This document shows, one piece after another, positions 1-8,131 of a stretch of DNA of 50,850 bases (the first letter of the stretch is position 1; each line of letters opens with the position of its first letter). The position numbers and the translations under genes are program-made. The notes under the pieces were generated by a model. It was given only the letters and a program-made list of their open reading frames with translations. It had not been told where the DNA came from and did no database searches. This DNA is from Rhizobium sp. Q54 (lineage in GTDB: Bacteria > Pseudomonadota > Alphaproteobacteria > Rhizobiales > Aestuariivirgaceae): NCBI GenBank assembly GCA_945889445.1, contig CAMDBX010000020.1:1-50850 (forward strand), read 5' to 3'.

Positions 1-310
1 TGATCTATTTCCGCACCGTCATCCGGTTCGAGACCGCCGCTCCCGCCCATGATGCCTTAAACCGCTCTCTGTTCCTGTCGGTCGGAGAGCGCCGGCCCGA
101 TGCGGTGGTGTTGCAACTCAGCGCCCTTTGACTGCCAGAAAAGCTTGCCAACGGCGATGAGACACGGCCTATCCCGTGGCACGTTCGTGTCATCTTGGTG
201 GCTCCCGCAATTGTCAATGAGTGTGACCGTGCCGCCAGCCAGTATCAAGCGTCGCCCAAGCCATGCTGAACTCGGTGTAGGTCTGGATAATGAACAGGAT
301 AGGAAGAGGA
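1..310. other. Left edge, no supported gene
   Basis: Short open frames exist on both strands, but none has a convincing ribosome binding site, a recognisable family or a coherent protein composition. The stretch lies on the outer side of the recombinase cassette and may be remnant accessory DNA. I see no tRNA, repeat or insertion-sequence end in it. Confidence 0.4.
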
Positions 311-487
311 TCAGGCTGCTACGACGCCAATGGTCCTGATCGCATGCTCGACAAGTTCGACGTGCCTCTCGCGGGCAATGCCGGGAAACTCGACTTGAAG
401 ATCTTCTACAAGCCGGCTCTTATCTGTTGCCAGTTTGGCGTCGAAGATTGCCTGTAAAATCGCGGTGATCCGCAGGATGGCATTCAT
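311..487 (-). CDS. Possible small protein of 58 residues, unknown
   Basis: This minus-strand frame starts at ATG (487) and ends at TGA (311). The predicted protein begins MNAILRITAI and ends RTIGVVAA; it has an even, helix-like mix of hydrophobic and charged residues, unlike the arginine- and serine-rich shadow frames around it. No clear Shine-Dalgarno sequence precedes the ATG, and I recognise no family. It lies upstream of the DUF3489-DUF2924-recombinase cassette and could be cargo of the same element, or the start of a decayed longer gene. Function unknown; the call rests on composition alone. Confidence 0.3.
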   Translation of the reverse strand: MNAILRITAILQAIFDAKLATDKSRLVEDLQVEFPGIARERHVELVEHAIRTIGVVAA

Positions 488-942
488 ATGAAATTTTCAA
501 AACTAGCGTGTATGGTAATTTTGCCGAAACACAAAGCCGGAATAAACGTGAATACCTTATCGTCTACATGAACGCTATCGAACTGCGTTGCTATGTATTC
601 TTTGCACTTGGGCCGGTGACTGTTTGCATAGCCGCAGGCTTGCAGTTCAGGCTCCGGAGGGCTGTCTCCGACCTCACCTTGAACAAGCTCATCCCGAAGG
701 TGGCGGCACGGGAAAATTACTGAGGCCCGCGCGGCGCCGGGCAGGCCCCGCGCATACATTGCGGCAACCTTCGAGCCTCTTCCGTCAGATTCTGCTGGAC
801 TTCGACCGCACAGCAAGCACTTCTACCTGTCAGTAAGACTTGGCGATCGGGCGCAGCTGCCCCGCCGAGAGCGCCCCGTTCAACTGCGGGGCTTTGAGTG
901 GTGCGAGAGCTAGATTGTCTGGCTCTGAACGGGAGCACCATC
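488..942. other. Intergenic stretch before the recombinase cassette
   Basis: No gene is supported here. The longest frame is a 110-codon minus-strand frame with no recognisable family and no ribosome binding site. A hairpin at 873-892 (arms GCCCCG and CGGGGC, 8-base loop, then TTT) is the only clear structure and could be a weak terminator or leader element just before the DUF3489 gene. Confidence 0.4.
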
Positions 943-1203
943 ATGATCAAGATCCTCAAGAGTAAGGCAAAGAAAGCCTCAACGGCTCAGCCCAAGTCGA
1001 AGACAGAACTGCTCGTTGGGCTGCTGGGCCGACCATCGGGCGCATCGATACCAGAGATGATGAAGTCGACTGGATGGCAGGCTCACAGTGTGAGAGGCTT
1101 TCTGGCAGGAAGCCTGAAGAAGAAGGGACATGCCGTTTCCAGTGAGCTAGACGCGAGCGGTGTCCGCCGCTATCGGCTGGCTGCAATGCCGGTGGGCGCA
1201 TGA
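943..1203 (+). CDS. DUF3489 domain protein
   Basis: The product is a small basic protein of 86 residues. It opens with a lysine-rich segment (MIKILKSKAKKA), followed by a winged-helix-like core with a GASIPEMMKSTGWQAHSVRGF segment shortened here to its key parts: an MMKxTGWQ helix and an HSVRGF turn, typical of DUF3489. I chose the ATG at 943 because GGGAG lies just upstream; an in-frame GTG at 898 lacks such a site. Its stop overlaps the start of the DUF2924 gene (ATGA), implying translational coupling. The fold suggests DNA binding, perhaps as an accessory factor or regulator of the recombinase two genes downstream, but no function is established that I know of. Confidence 0.85.
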   Translation: MIKILKSKAKKASTAQPKSKTELLVGLLGRPSGASIPEMMKSTGWQAHSVRGFLAGSLKKKGHAVSSELDASGVRRYRLAAMPVGA

Positions 1204-1754
1204 GCGGGACCAAGATGCGGCATGCCTCTTCGGCTGGCGAGTTATCGCCTGCCTTGGAGTTCAATCCGAGCGGGTTGTCGGCGATGGATTTAGACCGAGC
1301 CATTGCTACACTTGAGGCCCTCGACATTTCCAATTTGCAAATGAGATGGCGCGACATGTTCGGGCACAATGCCCCTGCCCGACTCGGCGCCGACCTTCTC
1401 CGGCGCGCAATTGCCCACCGCCTGCAGGAACTGGCACTGGGTAGGCTGAGCCGCCAGGCACAGTTGCGGCTGAAGTCGCTCGGTCAACGGTCGTCGAAGG
1501 GAGGTTCTTCTGGCGGCAGTAGTTCGCTGGCTCAGCTTGTCAAGCCGGGCACCCGCTTCGTGCGCGAGTGGCAGGGACAGATGCATGAGGTACAGGCCAT
1601 AGATACGGGCAACTTCGTTTATCGGGGCAAAGCCTATCGGAGCCTCTCGATCATCGCACGCGATATCACCGGGACGCACCAGTCCGGCCCCCGCTTCTTC
1701 GGCCTCAGCCGAAGCCAACCGCAGAAGGCTATGCGGGAAAATCTCAATGGGTGA
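1200..1754 (+). CDS. DUF2924 domain protein
   Basis: This 184-residue protein carries the DUF2924 pattern: a WRDMFG segment, then a helical region with LLRRAIAHRLQE, and a C-terminal part around FVREWQGQMHEV that is followed by a GKAYRSLSIIARDITGT segment. The family usually sits directly before a large serine recombinase, as it does here. It overlaps the upstream DUF3489 stop by four bases, and its own stop overlaps the start of the recombinase, so the three form one translationally coupled operon. The biochemical role is unknown; a recombination accessory or directionality factor is an inference from the fixed gene order. Confidence 0.88.
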   Translation: MSGTKMRHASSAGELSPALEFNPSGLSAMDLDRAIATLEALDISNLQMRWRDMFGHNAPARLGADLLRRAIAHRLQELALGRLSRQAQLRLKSLGQRSSKGGSSGGSSSLAQLVKPGTRFVREWQGQMHEVQAIDTGNFVYRGKAYRSLSIIARDITGTHQSGPRFFGLSRSQPQKAMRENLNG

Positions 1755-3483
1755 GCCCCTCACATCGAGACGCTGCGCAATCTATGTCCGCAAATCCTCC
1801 GAGGAAGGGCTCGACATGAGTTACAACTCGCTGGAGGCCCAGAGTGATGCCTGTGCCGCCTATATTGCCAGCCAGCGCCATGAGGGCTGGGCGAGGATTC
1901 AGCAGGTCTATGAGGATGGCGGCTATTCGGGCGGGACCTTGGAACGGCCAGGTCTGCAGCAGCTTCTCGCAGACGTTGCCTCGGGGAAGATTGACATCAT
2001 CGTAGTCTACAAGATTGATCGGCTGACCCGCTCTCTAACCGACTTCGCCAAATTGAACGACCTACTGGACCGGAACAAGGTTTCGTTCGTGGCTGTCACC
2101 CAGCAGTTCAATACCTCGACCTCGATGGGGCGACTGACGCTCAATGTTCTGCTTTCCTTTGCACAGTTCGAGCGCGAAGTGGCGGGCGAGCGCATCCGAG
2201 ACAAGGTGGCAGCTTCGAAGAAGAAGGGCATGTGGATGGGAGGACCCGTGCCGCTGGGATATGCTGTTCGCGATCGAAAGCTGATCATCGTTCCGGACGA
2301 GGCAGAGATCGTTCGAGGAATGTTCAAGCGATATCTTGAGCTTCGGTCGGTACACCTGCTTCAGCGCGAACTAGAAGAGCAAGGTGTCCGCTCCCGTCTC
2401 CGGCACCTCGGAGATGGCAGGACGCTCGGGGGACAGGTTCTTGGCCGCGGAGCGATCGCCCACATGCTGAAGAACCCCTTATATGTGGGCCAAGTCAGGT
2501 TCCAAAACCAGCTCCATGCAGGTCAGCATGACCAGATTGTCGAGCGGGAGTTGTTCGATTCCGCGCAGACGGCTCTGGCCGCGCAGTCTCCAGGAGAGGA
2601 TGCCCGGACCAAGCGGAAGATCGGCACTTCACTACAGGGGATCGCCTTTGACGATAATGGCAACCGGCTCACACCGAACTTCAGCAAAAAGAATGGCGTG
2701 CGATATCATTACTACACATCCGCCAAGCGACTGAAGGCCGCAAGCGACGATCTCCAAGGAATAAGGGTGCCGGCCGGAGACCTTGAGCGCCTTGTCGTCG
2801 TTGCCGTTGCGGATCGCCTACGTGACGGAACAAAGATGCAGCAGTGGGGCAGACTTCATGCTCCGGCGAGCGAACTTCCCAAGCTGCTATCGCGATGTTC
2901 CGGACTGGGCGCACTCGTCGGTTCCACGACGATTCGAGGAGAAACCGCAGCGCGAGAGGTCATCGAAAGAGTACAAGTCTCCAAAAGCCGGGTCCAGATT
3001 CACCTCTCGGCAAGCGGCTTGCGCAAGAACTTGGGCCTGACGGACAGCGCCCACGCTTGCACCGACAACTCACAGAATGATGCTTTGGACCGGGAGCACG
3101 ATGCATCATCCTTTGATCCGCTGGAGATCACCCTTGTCAGCCACCTCCTGCGCTGCGGAAAGCAGGTGAAATTAGTGCTCGGGCAGGACCCCAGTGAGCC
3201 GGCCAGGACCAACCCGCATCTGATCAACATGGTCGTGAAGGCCAGGCTCTGGTTTGATGGTCTGGCCTCGGCGCGATATCTGACGCTTCGTTCGATTGCC
3301 AACGAGGAAAACTGCGACAAGTCCTATGTGAGCCGCCTTCTCTCCATTGCCTTCCTGGCGCCAGACATCATTGAACGGATCCTCACGGGTGAGCACCCGG
3401 CGAGCCTGACGCCTGAGCGATTGCGCAAGGCCTGCCCTCTGCCCATGCGGTGGGAGGATCAGCGTGCCGTCCTCCTCGACTGA
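1747..3483 (+). CDS. Large serine recombinase
   Basis: The product has 578 residues and catalyses site-specific DNA recombination through a serine nucleophile. The resolvase-type catalytic domain spans about residues 9-155 and contains the YVRKS motif with the likely nucleophile Ser17, and VVYKIDRLTRS further on. A recombinase DNA-binding domain follows at about 175-290, then a region resembling the zinc-ribbon position but without CxxC pairs (NGVRYHYYTS), then a long helical tail with a helix-turn-helix-like segment (NCDKSYVSRLL). The ATG at 1747 overlaps the DUF2924 stop. Length and domain order are normal for recombinases linked to DUF2924, and no frameshift is seen. It is probably the mobility gene of an island bordering the tRNA-Val at 3758. 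Confidence 0.93.
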   Translation: MGEPLTSRRCAIYVRKSSEEGLDMSYNSLEAQSDACAAYIASQRHEGWARIQQVYEDGGYSGGTLERPGLQQLLADVASGKIDIIVVYKIDRLTRSLTDFAKLNDLLDRNKVSFVAVTQQFNTSTSMGRLTLNVLLSFAQFEREVAGERIRDKVAASKKKGMWMGGPVPLGYAVRDRKLIIVPDEAEIVRGMFKRYLELRSVHLLQRELEEQGVRSRLRHLGDGRTLGGQVLGRGAIAHMLKNPLYVGQVRFQNQLHAGQHDQIVERELFDSAQTALAAQSPGEDARTKRKIGTSLQGIAFDDNGNRLTPNFSKKNGVRYHYYTSAKRLKAASDDLQGIRVPAGDLERLVVVAVADRLRDGTKMQQWGRLHAPASELPKLLSRCSGLGALVGSTTIRGETAAREVIERVQVSKSRVQIHLSASGLRKNLGLTDSAHACTDNSQNDALDREHDASSFDPLEITLVSHLLRCGKQVKLVLGQDPSEPARTNPHLINMVVKARLWFDGLASARYLTLRSIANEENCDKSYVSRLLSIAFLAPDIIERILTGEHPASLTPERLRKACPLPMRWEDQRAVLLD

Positions 3484-3507
3484 CTGCAAAAAAAGCCAAA
3501 CTTCAGC

Positions 3508-3526
3508 GCCCGGTCTCGTGCCGGGC
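3508..3526. terminator. Hairpin after the recombinase gene
   Basis: The arms GCCCGG (3508-3513) and CCGGGC (3521-3526) flank a seven-base loop, 24 bases after the recombinase stop. There is no T tract on the plus strand; on the minus strand the A-rich run at 3488-3494 would supply one. A role as a terminator is possible but weak. Confidence 0.3.
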
Positions 3527-3560
3527 ACCTTCGCTTCTGACGGTACAAATGGACTATAAG

Positions 3561-3589
3561 ACGATGCAGGATCCACGCGCCTGCATCGT
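3561..3589. repeat. Perfect 10-bp inverted repeat between recombinase and tRNA
   Basis: ACGATGCAGG at 3561-3570 and its exact complement CCTGCATCGT at 3580-3589 are separated by nine bases. No T tract follows on either strand, so it is not a typical terminator. Its position between the recombinase gene and the tRNA makes it a candidate protein binding or recombination site, but that is a guess. Confidence 0.45.
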
Positions 3590-3757
3590 TGCGTTGACCA
3601 GAATTCGGCGATGCAGAGATCCCGGGCCCTGCAATCCGGGATTTGGGGTGCGTTTCTCCCTCTAATACTGACCAGAGACAAAACATAGCCGGTAACTACC
3701 CAGAAAGTCGGGAGAATTCCGTATGCCACTGGAAGTCTTGGTTCGTAGTGGGAAGAA

Positions 3758-3832
3758 TGGTGGGTGGTACAGGGATCGAACCTGTGACCCCTACCATGTC
3801 AAGGTAGTGCTCTACCGCTGAGCTAACCACCC
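3758..3832 (-). tRNA. tRNA-Val (GAC)
   Basis: Read on the minus strand, the sequence folds as a full tRNA: acceptor stem GGGTGGT pairing with ACCACCC, D arm containing AGCTCAGCGGTAGAGC, anticodon stem CTACC/GGTAG with loop TTGACAT, and T arm with GGTTCGATCCC. The anticodon is GAC, which reads valine codons. The discriminator A and the 3' CCA are encoded. It stands alone between the accessory region and the cpdR region. Confidence 0.95.
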
Positions 3833-3891
3833 ACGATCGACGCGGTGGCGACCCTATAGCTGGCGCCGGAGGGCCGCGCAACCCCCAAAAC

Positions 3892-4251
3892 TCAGGCCGC
3901 CATCAGCCTTTCAACCTCGTTGACGAGGTCGCGGAGGTGGAAGGGCTTCGAGAGTACCTTGGCGTCTTTCGGGGCCTGCGAATCCGGGTGGAGCGCCACC
4001 GCGGCGAAGCCGGTGATGAACATGATCTTGAGCGTGGGATCGAGTTCCGAGGCTCGGCGCGCCAGTTCGATTCCATCCATCTCAGGCATCACGATGTCGG
4101 TCAGGAGCAGGTCGAAGCTGGTTTGCTTGATTTCCTCGAACGCGCTCAAGCCCTCGCCGAAACTGGTCACTTCGTGGCCGGCCTTCTGCAGGGCCTTTAC
4201 CAGGAAGTTCCGCATGTCGTCGTCGTCTTCCGCAAGGAGAATCTTGGCCAT
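3892..4251 (-). CDS. cpdR: CpdR-type response regulator
   Basis: This single-domain receiver protein has 119 residues. In Caulobacter and relatives CpdR, when unphosphorylated, localises ClpXP and primes cell-cycle proteins for degradation; phosphorylation through the CckA-ChpT relay switches it off. The receiver hallmarks are present: acidic pocket AEDDDD near residues 8-12, phospho-acceptor Asp52 in LLLTDIVMPEMDG, a threonine in MFITGF, and lysine in LSKPFHLRDL. The segment around AVALHPDSQAPKDAKV is characteristic of CpdR. The protein ends in Ala-Ala, which in CpdR can serve as a ClpXP degron. I chose the ATG at 4251 by alignment with the family; in-frame ATGs lie up to 15 bases upstream. 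It is divergent from the N-formylglutamate amidohydrolase gene, a usual neighbour. Confidence 0.93.
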   Translation of the reverse strand: MAKILLAEDDDDMRNFLVKALQKAGHEVTSFGEGLSAFEEIKQTSFDLLLTDIVMPEMDGIELARRASELDPTLKIMFITGFAAVALHPDSQAPKDAKVLSKPFHLRDLVNEVERLMAA

Positions 4252-4416
4252 GGTCTTCATCGTCATCGTCACAAATCGTCCCGCACCCCGGGCGCCACCA
4301 TCGGAACGCCGTTTTAGCCTGCTATGGTTGTGGCGGTAAACGGTGAATGAAGTCTTGCTGCCGGCCGCCCTCTGGGCAAATATTGGGCAACAACCGTCAG
4401 GGGAACGCGAAACGGC

Positions 4417-5304
4417 ATGCCGGACCTGAAGAAACCACCCTTTGAAATCCTGTCGCCCGAGGAATGGACGGCACCGGCCGTCTTCAACTCGCCACACAGC
4501 GGAAGGGACTTCCCGGACGCGTTCCTGCGCCAATCCCGGCTTTCGAAGCCCACGCTGCGGAAATCGGAAGACTGCTTCGTGGATGAGCTGTTCCTGTCCT
4601 GCGTCACCCACGGCGCGCCGATGCTGCGGGCCCTGGTGCCGCGGAGCTACATCGACCTGAACCGTGAGCCATACGAGCTCGACCCCCGAATGTTCGCCGG
4701 CGAGCTTCCAGGCTATGCCAACACTGGTTCGCCACGCGTGGCCGGCGGGCTGGGCACGATCCCGCGGATCGTCTCGGAGGGCGAGGAAATCTACCGCGGC
4801 CGCATCGAGTTTGCGGAGGCGCGAAATCGCATCGAGCAGATCTATCTACCCTACCACCGCACGCTGTCGGCCCTCACCAACGCCGTGCTCTCCAAGGTGG
4901 GTGAGGTGTTGCTGGTCGATTGCCACTCCATGCCGGCCAGCGCCAGCGCCCATGTGGCGCCGCAGGTGGCTGGTGGCGTTGACGTGGTGCTGGGTGACCG
5001 CTTCGGCGCCTCCTGTGCGGAGGATATTTCAGGATTTGTCGAGGATGCCTTGCGCAACCACGGCCTCAGGGTGCTCCGGAACAAGCCCTATGCCGGTGGT
5101 TTCATCACCCAAAACCATGGTGCACCCCATCGCGGCCAACACGCGTTGCAGATCGAGATCAATCGCAGTCTCTACATGAATGAAGCAACGCTCGAGAAAA
5201 ACGCCGGCTTCCAGCAGATCAGGGCCGTCCTCGCCGAGCTTTCGGCCAACCTGCTGCCTTATCTCGAACAGCGCTTCGCGCCACGCCAACTCGCCGCCGA
5301 ATAG
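4417..5304 (+). CDS. N-formylglutamate amidohydrolase
   Basis: The 295-residue product belongs to the N-formylglutamate amidohydrolase family, zinc enzymes that hydrolyse N-formyl-L-glutamate to formate and glutamate, the last step of one histidine degradation route. Conserved family segments are visible: NSPHSGRDFP near the N terminus, YIDLNREPYELDPRMF, VDCHSMP in the middle, and a C-terminal NHGAPHRGQHALQIEINRS in which the histidines and glutamate are likely metal ligands. No other hut genes lie nearby, so its role in histidine catabolism here is not confirmed. It is transcribed away from cpdR across a 165-base intergenic region. Length is normal for the family. Confidence 0.92.
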   Translation: MPDLKKPPFEILSPEEWTAPAVFNSPHSGRDFPDAFLRQSRLSKPTLRKSEDCFVDELFLSCVTHGAPMLRALVPRSYIDLNREPYELDPRMFAGELPGYANTGSPRVAGGLGTIPRIVSEGEEIYRGRIEFAEARNRIEQIYLPYHRTLSALTNAVLSKVGEVLLVDCHSMPASASAHVAPQVAGGVDVVLGDRFGASCAEDISGFVEDALRNHGLRVLRNKPYAGGFITQNHGAPHRGQHALQIEINRSLYMNEATLEKNAGFQQIRAVLAELSANLLPYLEQRFAPRQLAAE

Positions 5305-5389
5305 AGCGCTTGGCTCAGACGGTCACCAGAACAGGCCTGTCACAAATCGTCAGCGGAAGCTGCAAGGGACGGCGTTGTCGTGGTGCAGG

Positions 5390-5482
5390 TTAGGCCACCA
5401 CGGTTTGCGCGATCAGTACGGCAAGCACCAGCCCCACCATGAGAGCAATTCAAGTAAGGACTTCAAAGATTGCTTTGGCCAT
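5390..5482 (-). pseudogene. Possible tiny membrane-protein ORF interrupted by TGA
   Basis: From ATG (5482) the frame reads MAKAIFEVLT, then TGA at codon 11, then continues in the same frame for 19 more codons (IALMVGLVLAVLIAQTVVA) to TAA at 5390. The whole reads as a single short transmembrane peptide of about 30 residues if the TGA replaces a tryptophan codon. The downstream part also has its own ATG. This may be a decayed small membrane protein gene or chance; I do not recognise a family. Confidence 0.3.
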
Positions 5483-5598
5483 GGACCCATGCCTTACAGA
5501 CACCGACGCACTTGAATCCGTGCATATGTCAGCAGTTTGAGCCTGGGTACCGAAACCGGCCACCGGTAAGGGTTTCAGCCCATGCCAGCCTGTAGAGA

Positions 5599-5949
5599 CT
5601 ATCGGTCTTCGCCACCCAGTGCGACAGAGGCGATGCGATAGGCGCGCGCAAACATCTTCCGGGCTCGCGGCGACAAGGTAAGGCGCTTCGTCCGCCCGTC
5701 GGGTTGGTCGCTGGAGCGTTCGATCCAGCCTTGGCTTTCGAGTTGATTGAGCGCGCTGTAAACGGTGGGAGCGGTCCCAACATTCGCGCATTTCACCAAC
5801 TGGCCAACGCTGAGCGCCGCACCATGCGCATCTTCCTCGCCGATGATGCGCAGGAGTTCCCGTGCCCGAAGATCAAGCTCTCCGGCGCCCGCCTCTCGCT
5901 CCGCCGATCCCAGCGCGCGCAACACATGAAAAATGAGCCGTGACTTCAT
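5599..5949 (-). CDS. MarR-like winged-helix transcriptional regulator
   Basis: The protein has 116 residues and carries a winged helix: a recognition region around TVYSALNQLESQGWIER followed by a basic wing DGRTKRLTLSPRARK, the layout of MarR/PadR-like regulators. The N-terminal helix (MKSRLIFHVLRAL) and C-terminal helix would form the dimer interface. Members of this class repress their own gene and neighbours and respond to small ligands or oxidation; the ligand is unknown here. Upstream of the start, a direct repeat of CTGTC occurs with 13-base spacing (about 5970-5987), which could be an operator. No obvious target gene lies beside it, and the upstream 490 bases appear empty. Confidence 0.75.
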   Translation of the reverse strand: MKSRLIFHVLRALGSAEREAGAGELDLRARELLRIIGEEDAHGAALSVGQLVKCANVGTAPTVYSALNQLESQGWIERSSDQPDGRTKRLTLSPRARKMFARAYRIASVALGGEDR

Positions 5950-6440
5950 CGTGATTCCCTTGGGATAGTTCGACTGTCAGACCACACTGTCCGACCGCGC
6001 AATAGGCCAATGGGCATACCCCTACAATGGTATGATCAGCACCCTGAACGGCGCGCCCTAGTCAAAGCATAAGAAAACTGCCGATGCATCAAGGTAACCG
6101 GCCAAAGTCTATGGCAAAACCGACCCATAGCATTGACATTCGAGTATATATACTAATCCCTGGATACACAACTGCACAAAATCGTTCATTCGAACGCAAA
6201 AATACTTACAGAAGACGCGCAGTTCTACTCCACGTCCCAAAGAGCATCAGGGTAATACGGAAACGCCCTCCGGTCCAGATGCCGTAAAAATTGGCGCGGC
6301 GGAGTGGAAGATAGGGCGACAAACTCAAGACGGGTGACCCAGAGCAAGGATTGCGCACAGCATGGCTACACTGGACAGACATGCTTGTGCCCGCGAGAAT
6401 CAGATTGCGGCGGTCGAACGCATTGTGCCCGACCGGTGCG
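5950..6440. other. Intergenic region, partly AT-rich
   Basis: No gene is supported. The only longer plus-strand frame (6084-6287) lacks a ribosome binding site and a recognisable family, and its product is rich in arginine and isoleucine. The part around 6060-6200 is noticeably richer in A and T than its surroundings, which may mark promoter DNA or a foreign insert. The regulator upstream of it and the phoH-like gene downstream are both on the minus strand. Confidence 0.4.
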
Positions 6441-7208
6441 TTAGGCGTGAGCCCCCGTCGTCCCCAAGCGGTCATCGAAGGCCCTAACCCACATCGCGCA
6501 GAGGCCCGACCGCACCACGTCGTCGGTCGAAAACTCGACCACCGGAACGGGGAGATTGCGTTCCTTCACCAGTCGAATGGCAAGGTGCAGGCCCGAGCCA
6601 TTGGCGAGGTCGCACTGCGCGATGTCACCGTTGATGACAGTCACGCAGCCCTCTCCTGTGCGGGTGAGGAACATCTTGATCTCGGTCTCGGTAGTGTTCT
6701 GTGCCTCATCCAGAAGCACGAAGGCATCGCGCCAGGACCGCCCCCGCATGACTTCGAAGGGCACCACTTCGATGTCGCCGTTCTTTACCGCGAGATCAAA
6801 CACGGCCTTGCCCAGTCTGTCACGCATGGCATCTGTCACCGGAACGGTCCAGGGCGCGAACTTGGACTCGATGGTTCCGGGAAAAAAGCCCAGGGAGCGA
6901 CCGCATGGCACGTTGGGCCGAGTGAGAATGATCTTGGTGATGAGGCCGCTGCGGTAGAGGTCTGCTGCATGCGACGCCGCGATCCAGGTTTTGCCTGTTC
7001 CGGCCGGTCCCAGCACGAAGACCTGCGGATGGGTCCTGAGGTAAGCGATGTACTCCGCCTGCCGGGCATTCATCGCGACGATCGGCGGTGCTTGCCGCTC
7101 CGCTTCGAACTTCCGCTTGAAGGGGATCACGGTCCCGTCCTCCCGGTCTTCAATCACACGTACGCGACGCTTGTCCTTGGCCTTCACTTTGGTCTTGGTC
7201 TTGCCCAT
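6441..7208 (-). CDS. PhoH family ATPase
   Basis: The 255-residue protein has the PhoH P-loop domain: Walker A in LGPAGTGKTWIA near residue 65, ILTRPNVPCG, the family segment LGFFPGTIESK, and Walker B FVLLDEAQNTT followed by TRTGEGCVTVINGD. PhoH proteins bind and hydrolyse ATP and are thought to act in RNA metabolism; E. coli phoH is a Pho-regulon gene. A lysine-rich leader (MGKTKTKVKAKDK) precedes the domain. I set the start at the ATG at 7208 because AAGGAG lies seven bases upstream. I did not find a good Pho box before it, although the genes that follow concern polyphosphate. Confidence 0.9.
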   Translation of the reverse strand: MGKTKTKVKAKDKRRVRVIEDREDGTVIPFKRKFEAERQAPPIVAMNARQAEYIAYLRTHPQVFVLGPAGTGKTWIAASHAADLYRSGLITKIILTRPNVPCGRSLGFFPGTIESKFAPWTVPVTDAMRDRLGKAVFDLAVKNGDIEVVPFEVMRGRSWRDAFVLLDEAQNTTETEIKMFLTRTGEGCVTVINGDIAQCDLANGSGLHLAIRLVKERNLPVPVVEFSTDDVVRSGLCAMWVRAFDDRLGTTGAHA

Positions 7209-7616
7209 CTGGTTCTCCTTAAGGCACTTTAACCAACGTAAAACGCTCTTCGTCGCACAACCGACTGACACCGGCTCGCACGTGTTGAATCATCCAGAAT
7301 GTGAGGAGGTTCGAAATGAAGCCGCCTGTGGCGGTCAGCAGAACACTTCGCATGAGCGCAGAAGCACTGATTCTCATGACAGTTTGACAACTACAAACAC
7401 GTCAAGCGCAGTCCCTGCGCGAAGCTGAGAGAGCACAATTCTCGGTTGAAACGCGAAGGTTGACTCGGTTGAATCCTGTTAGTCAGCGACGCACCTCCTT
7501 CAGCAGCATGTCCGGAAACAGACGCGCCGCGGGAAAGCCAACAGCGACTAAACGCCAAATGTTGATTGTGACAATGCCGCCCCTTAAGCCGAGCCCGAGT
7601 TGGCTGAGAGGACCTG
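7209..7616. other. Divergent intergenic region
   Basis: This region separates the minus-strand PhoH gene from the plus-strand CYTH gene. It contains a short ORF with a strong ribosome binding site (listed separately) and otherwise no gene. I searched by eye for Pho-box-like sites and found none of good quality; CTGTCAT occurs once on the minus strand near 7373-7379 without a properly spaced partner. Confidence 0.4.
7316..7387 (+). CDS. Possible 23-residue leader peptide
   Basis: ATG at 7316 is preceded by GAGGAGG with a six-base spacer, a near-perfect Shine-Dalgarno sequence. The frame encodes MKPPVAVSRTLRMSAEALILMTV and stops at TGA. It lies 230 bases before the CYTH gene. It could be a translated leader or a small protein; no family is recognised, and the ribosome binding site is the only strong support. 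Confidence 0.3.
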   Translation: MKPPVAVSRTLRMSAEALILMTV

Positions 7617-8102
7617 ATGAAAGTTGAAATCGAACGCAAGTTTCTGCTTGCGTCGGAGGGGTGGCGTCGTGAAGTTCACCGTAGTGATTACATTCGTGAC
7701 GGCCTCGTTGCGAGCAGCGATGAACGCAAGGCCCGTGTCAGGATCATTGGCGAGCGCGCCACGCTGACGGTAAAGACCCAGCGGGTCGCGGGCAGCCGAT
7801 ATGAATTCGAGTATGACATCCCACTGGAAGATGCCGAGCTCATCCTTTCAAGCTGTGGGAACAATGCCACGGCCAAGCGCAGGCACTACGTGTTGCACGG
7901 AGGCCTGACATGGGAGATCGATGAATATGACGGCATCTTGAAAGGCATCGTGATGGCAGAAGTTGAACTGGATGCCATCGACCAACTAATCGACATGCCA
8001 GGTTGGATTGGTCCGGAGGTCACTGCACAAGCACCCTACCGCAAGATCAACATGCTGCAGGCGCGCCAGAGAGATTTGACAAACCCTCCTTCGGAAACAT
8101 GA
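7617..8102 (+). CDS. CYTH domain protein (triphosphate tunnel family)
   Basis: The 161-residue protein is a single CYTH domain. It opens with MKVEIERKF, which contains the diagnostic ExExK motif at Glu4, Glu6 and Lys8. Alternating basic and acidic strands follow (RKARVRIIGERATLTVKTQR, then YEFEYDIP, WEIDEYDG, MAEVELD), as in the tunnel-shaped fold that binds triphosphates with divalent metal. Small bacterial relatives hydrolyse inorganic triphosphate or other polyphosphates. The context agrees: a Nudix hydrolase, a CYTH-CHAD protein and a PPK2 kinase follow. Its stop lies 29 bases from the converging Nudix gene. The substrate is inferred, not shown. Confidence 0.9.
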   Translation: MKVEIERKFLLASEGWRREVHRSDYIRDGLVASSDERKARVRIIGERATLTVKTQRVAGSRYEFEYDIPLEDAELILSSCGNNATAKRRHYVLHGGLTWEIDEYDGILKGIVMAEVELDAIDQLIDMPGWIGPEVTAQAPYRKINMLQARQRDLTNPPSET

Positions 8103-8131
8103 GCAAGGGTGGTGCGAAAGCGCAATTCAGC

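Noticed and set aside
5968-5990. CTGTC direct repeat before the MarR-like gene as a Pho box
   Set aside because: The repeats are 13 bases apart instead of 11, so PhoB spacing is wrong; an operator for the regulator itself is more likely.
6084-6287. A 67-codon plus-strand ORF
   Set aside because: No ribosome binding site, no family and an odd composition.
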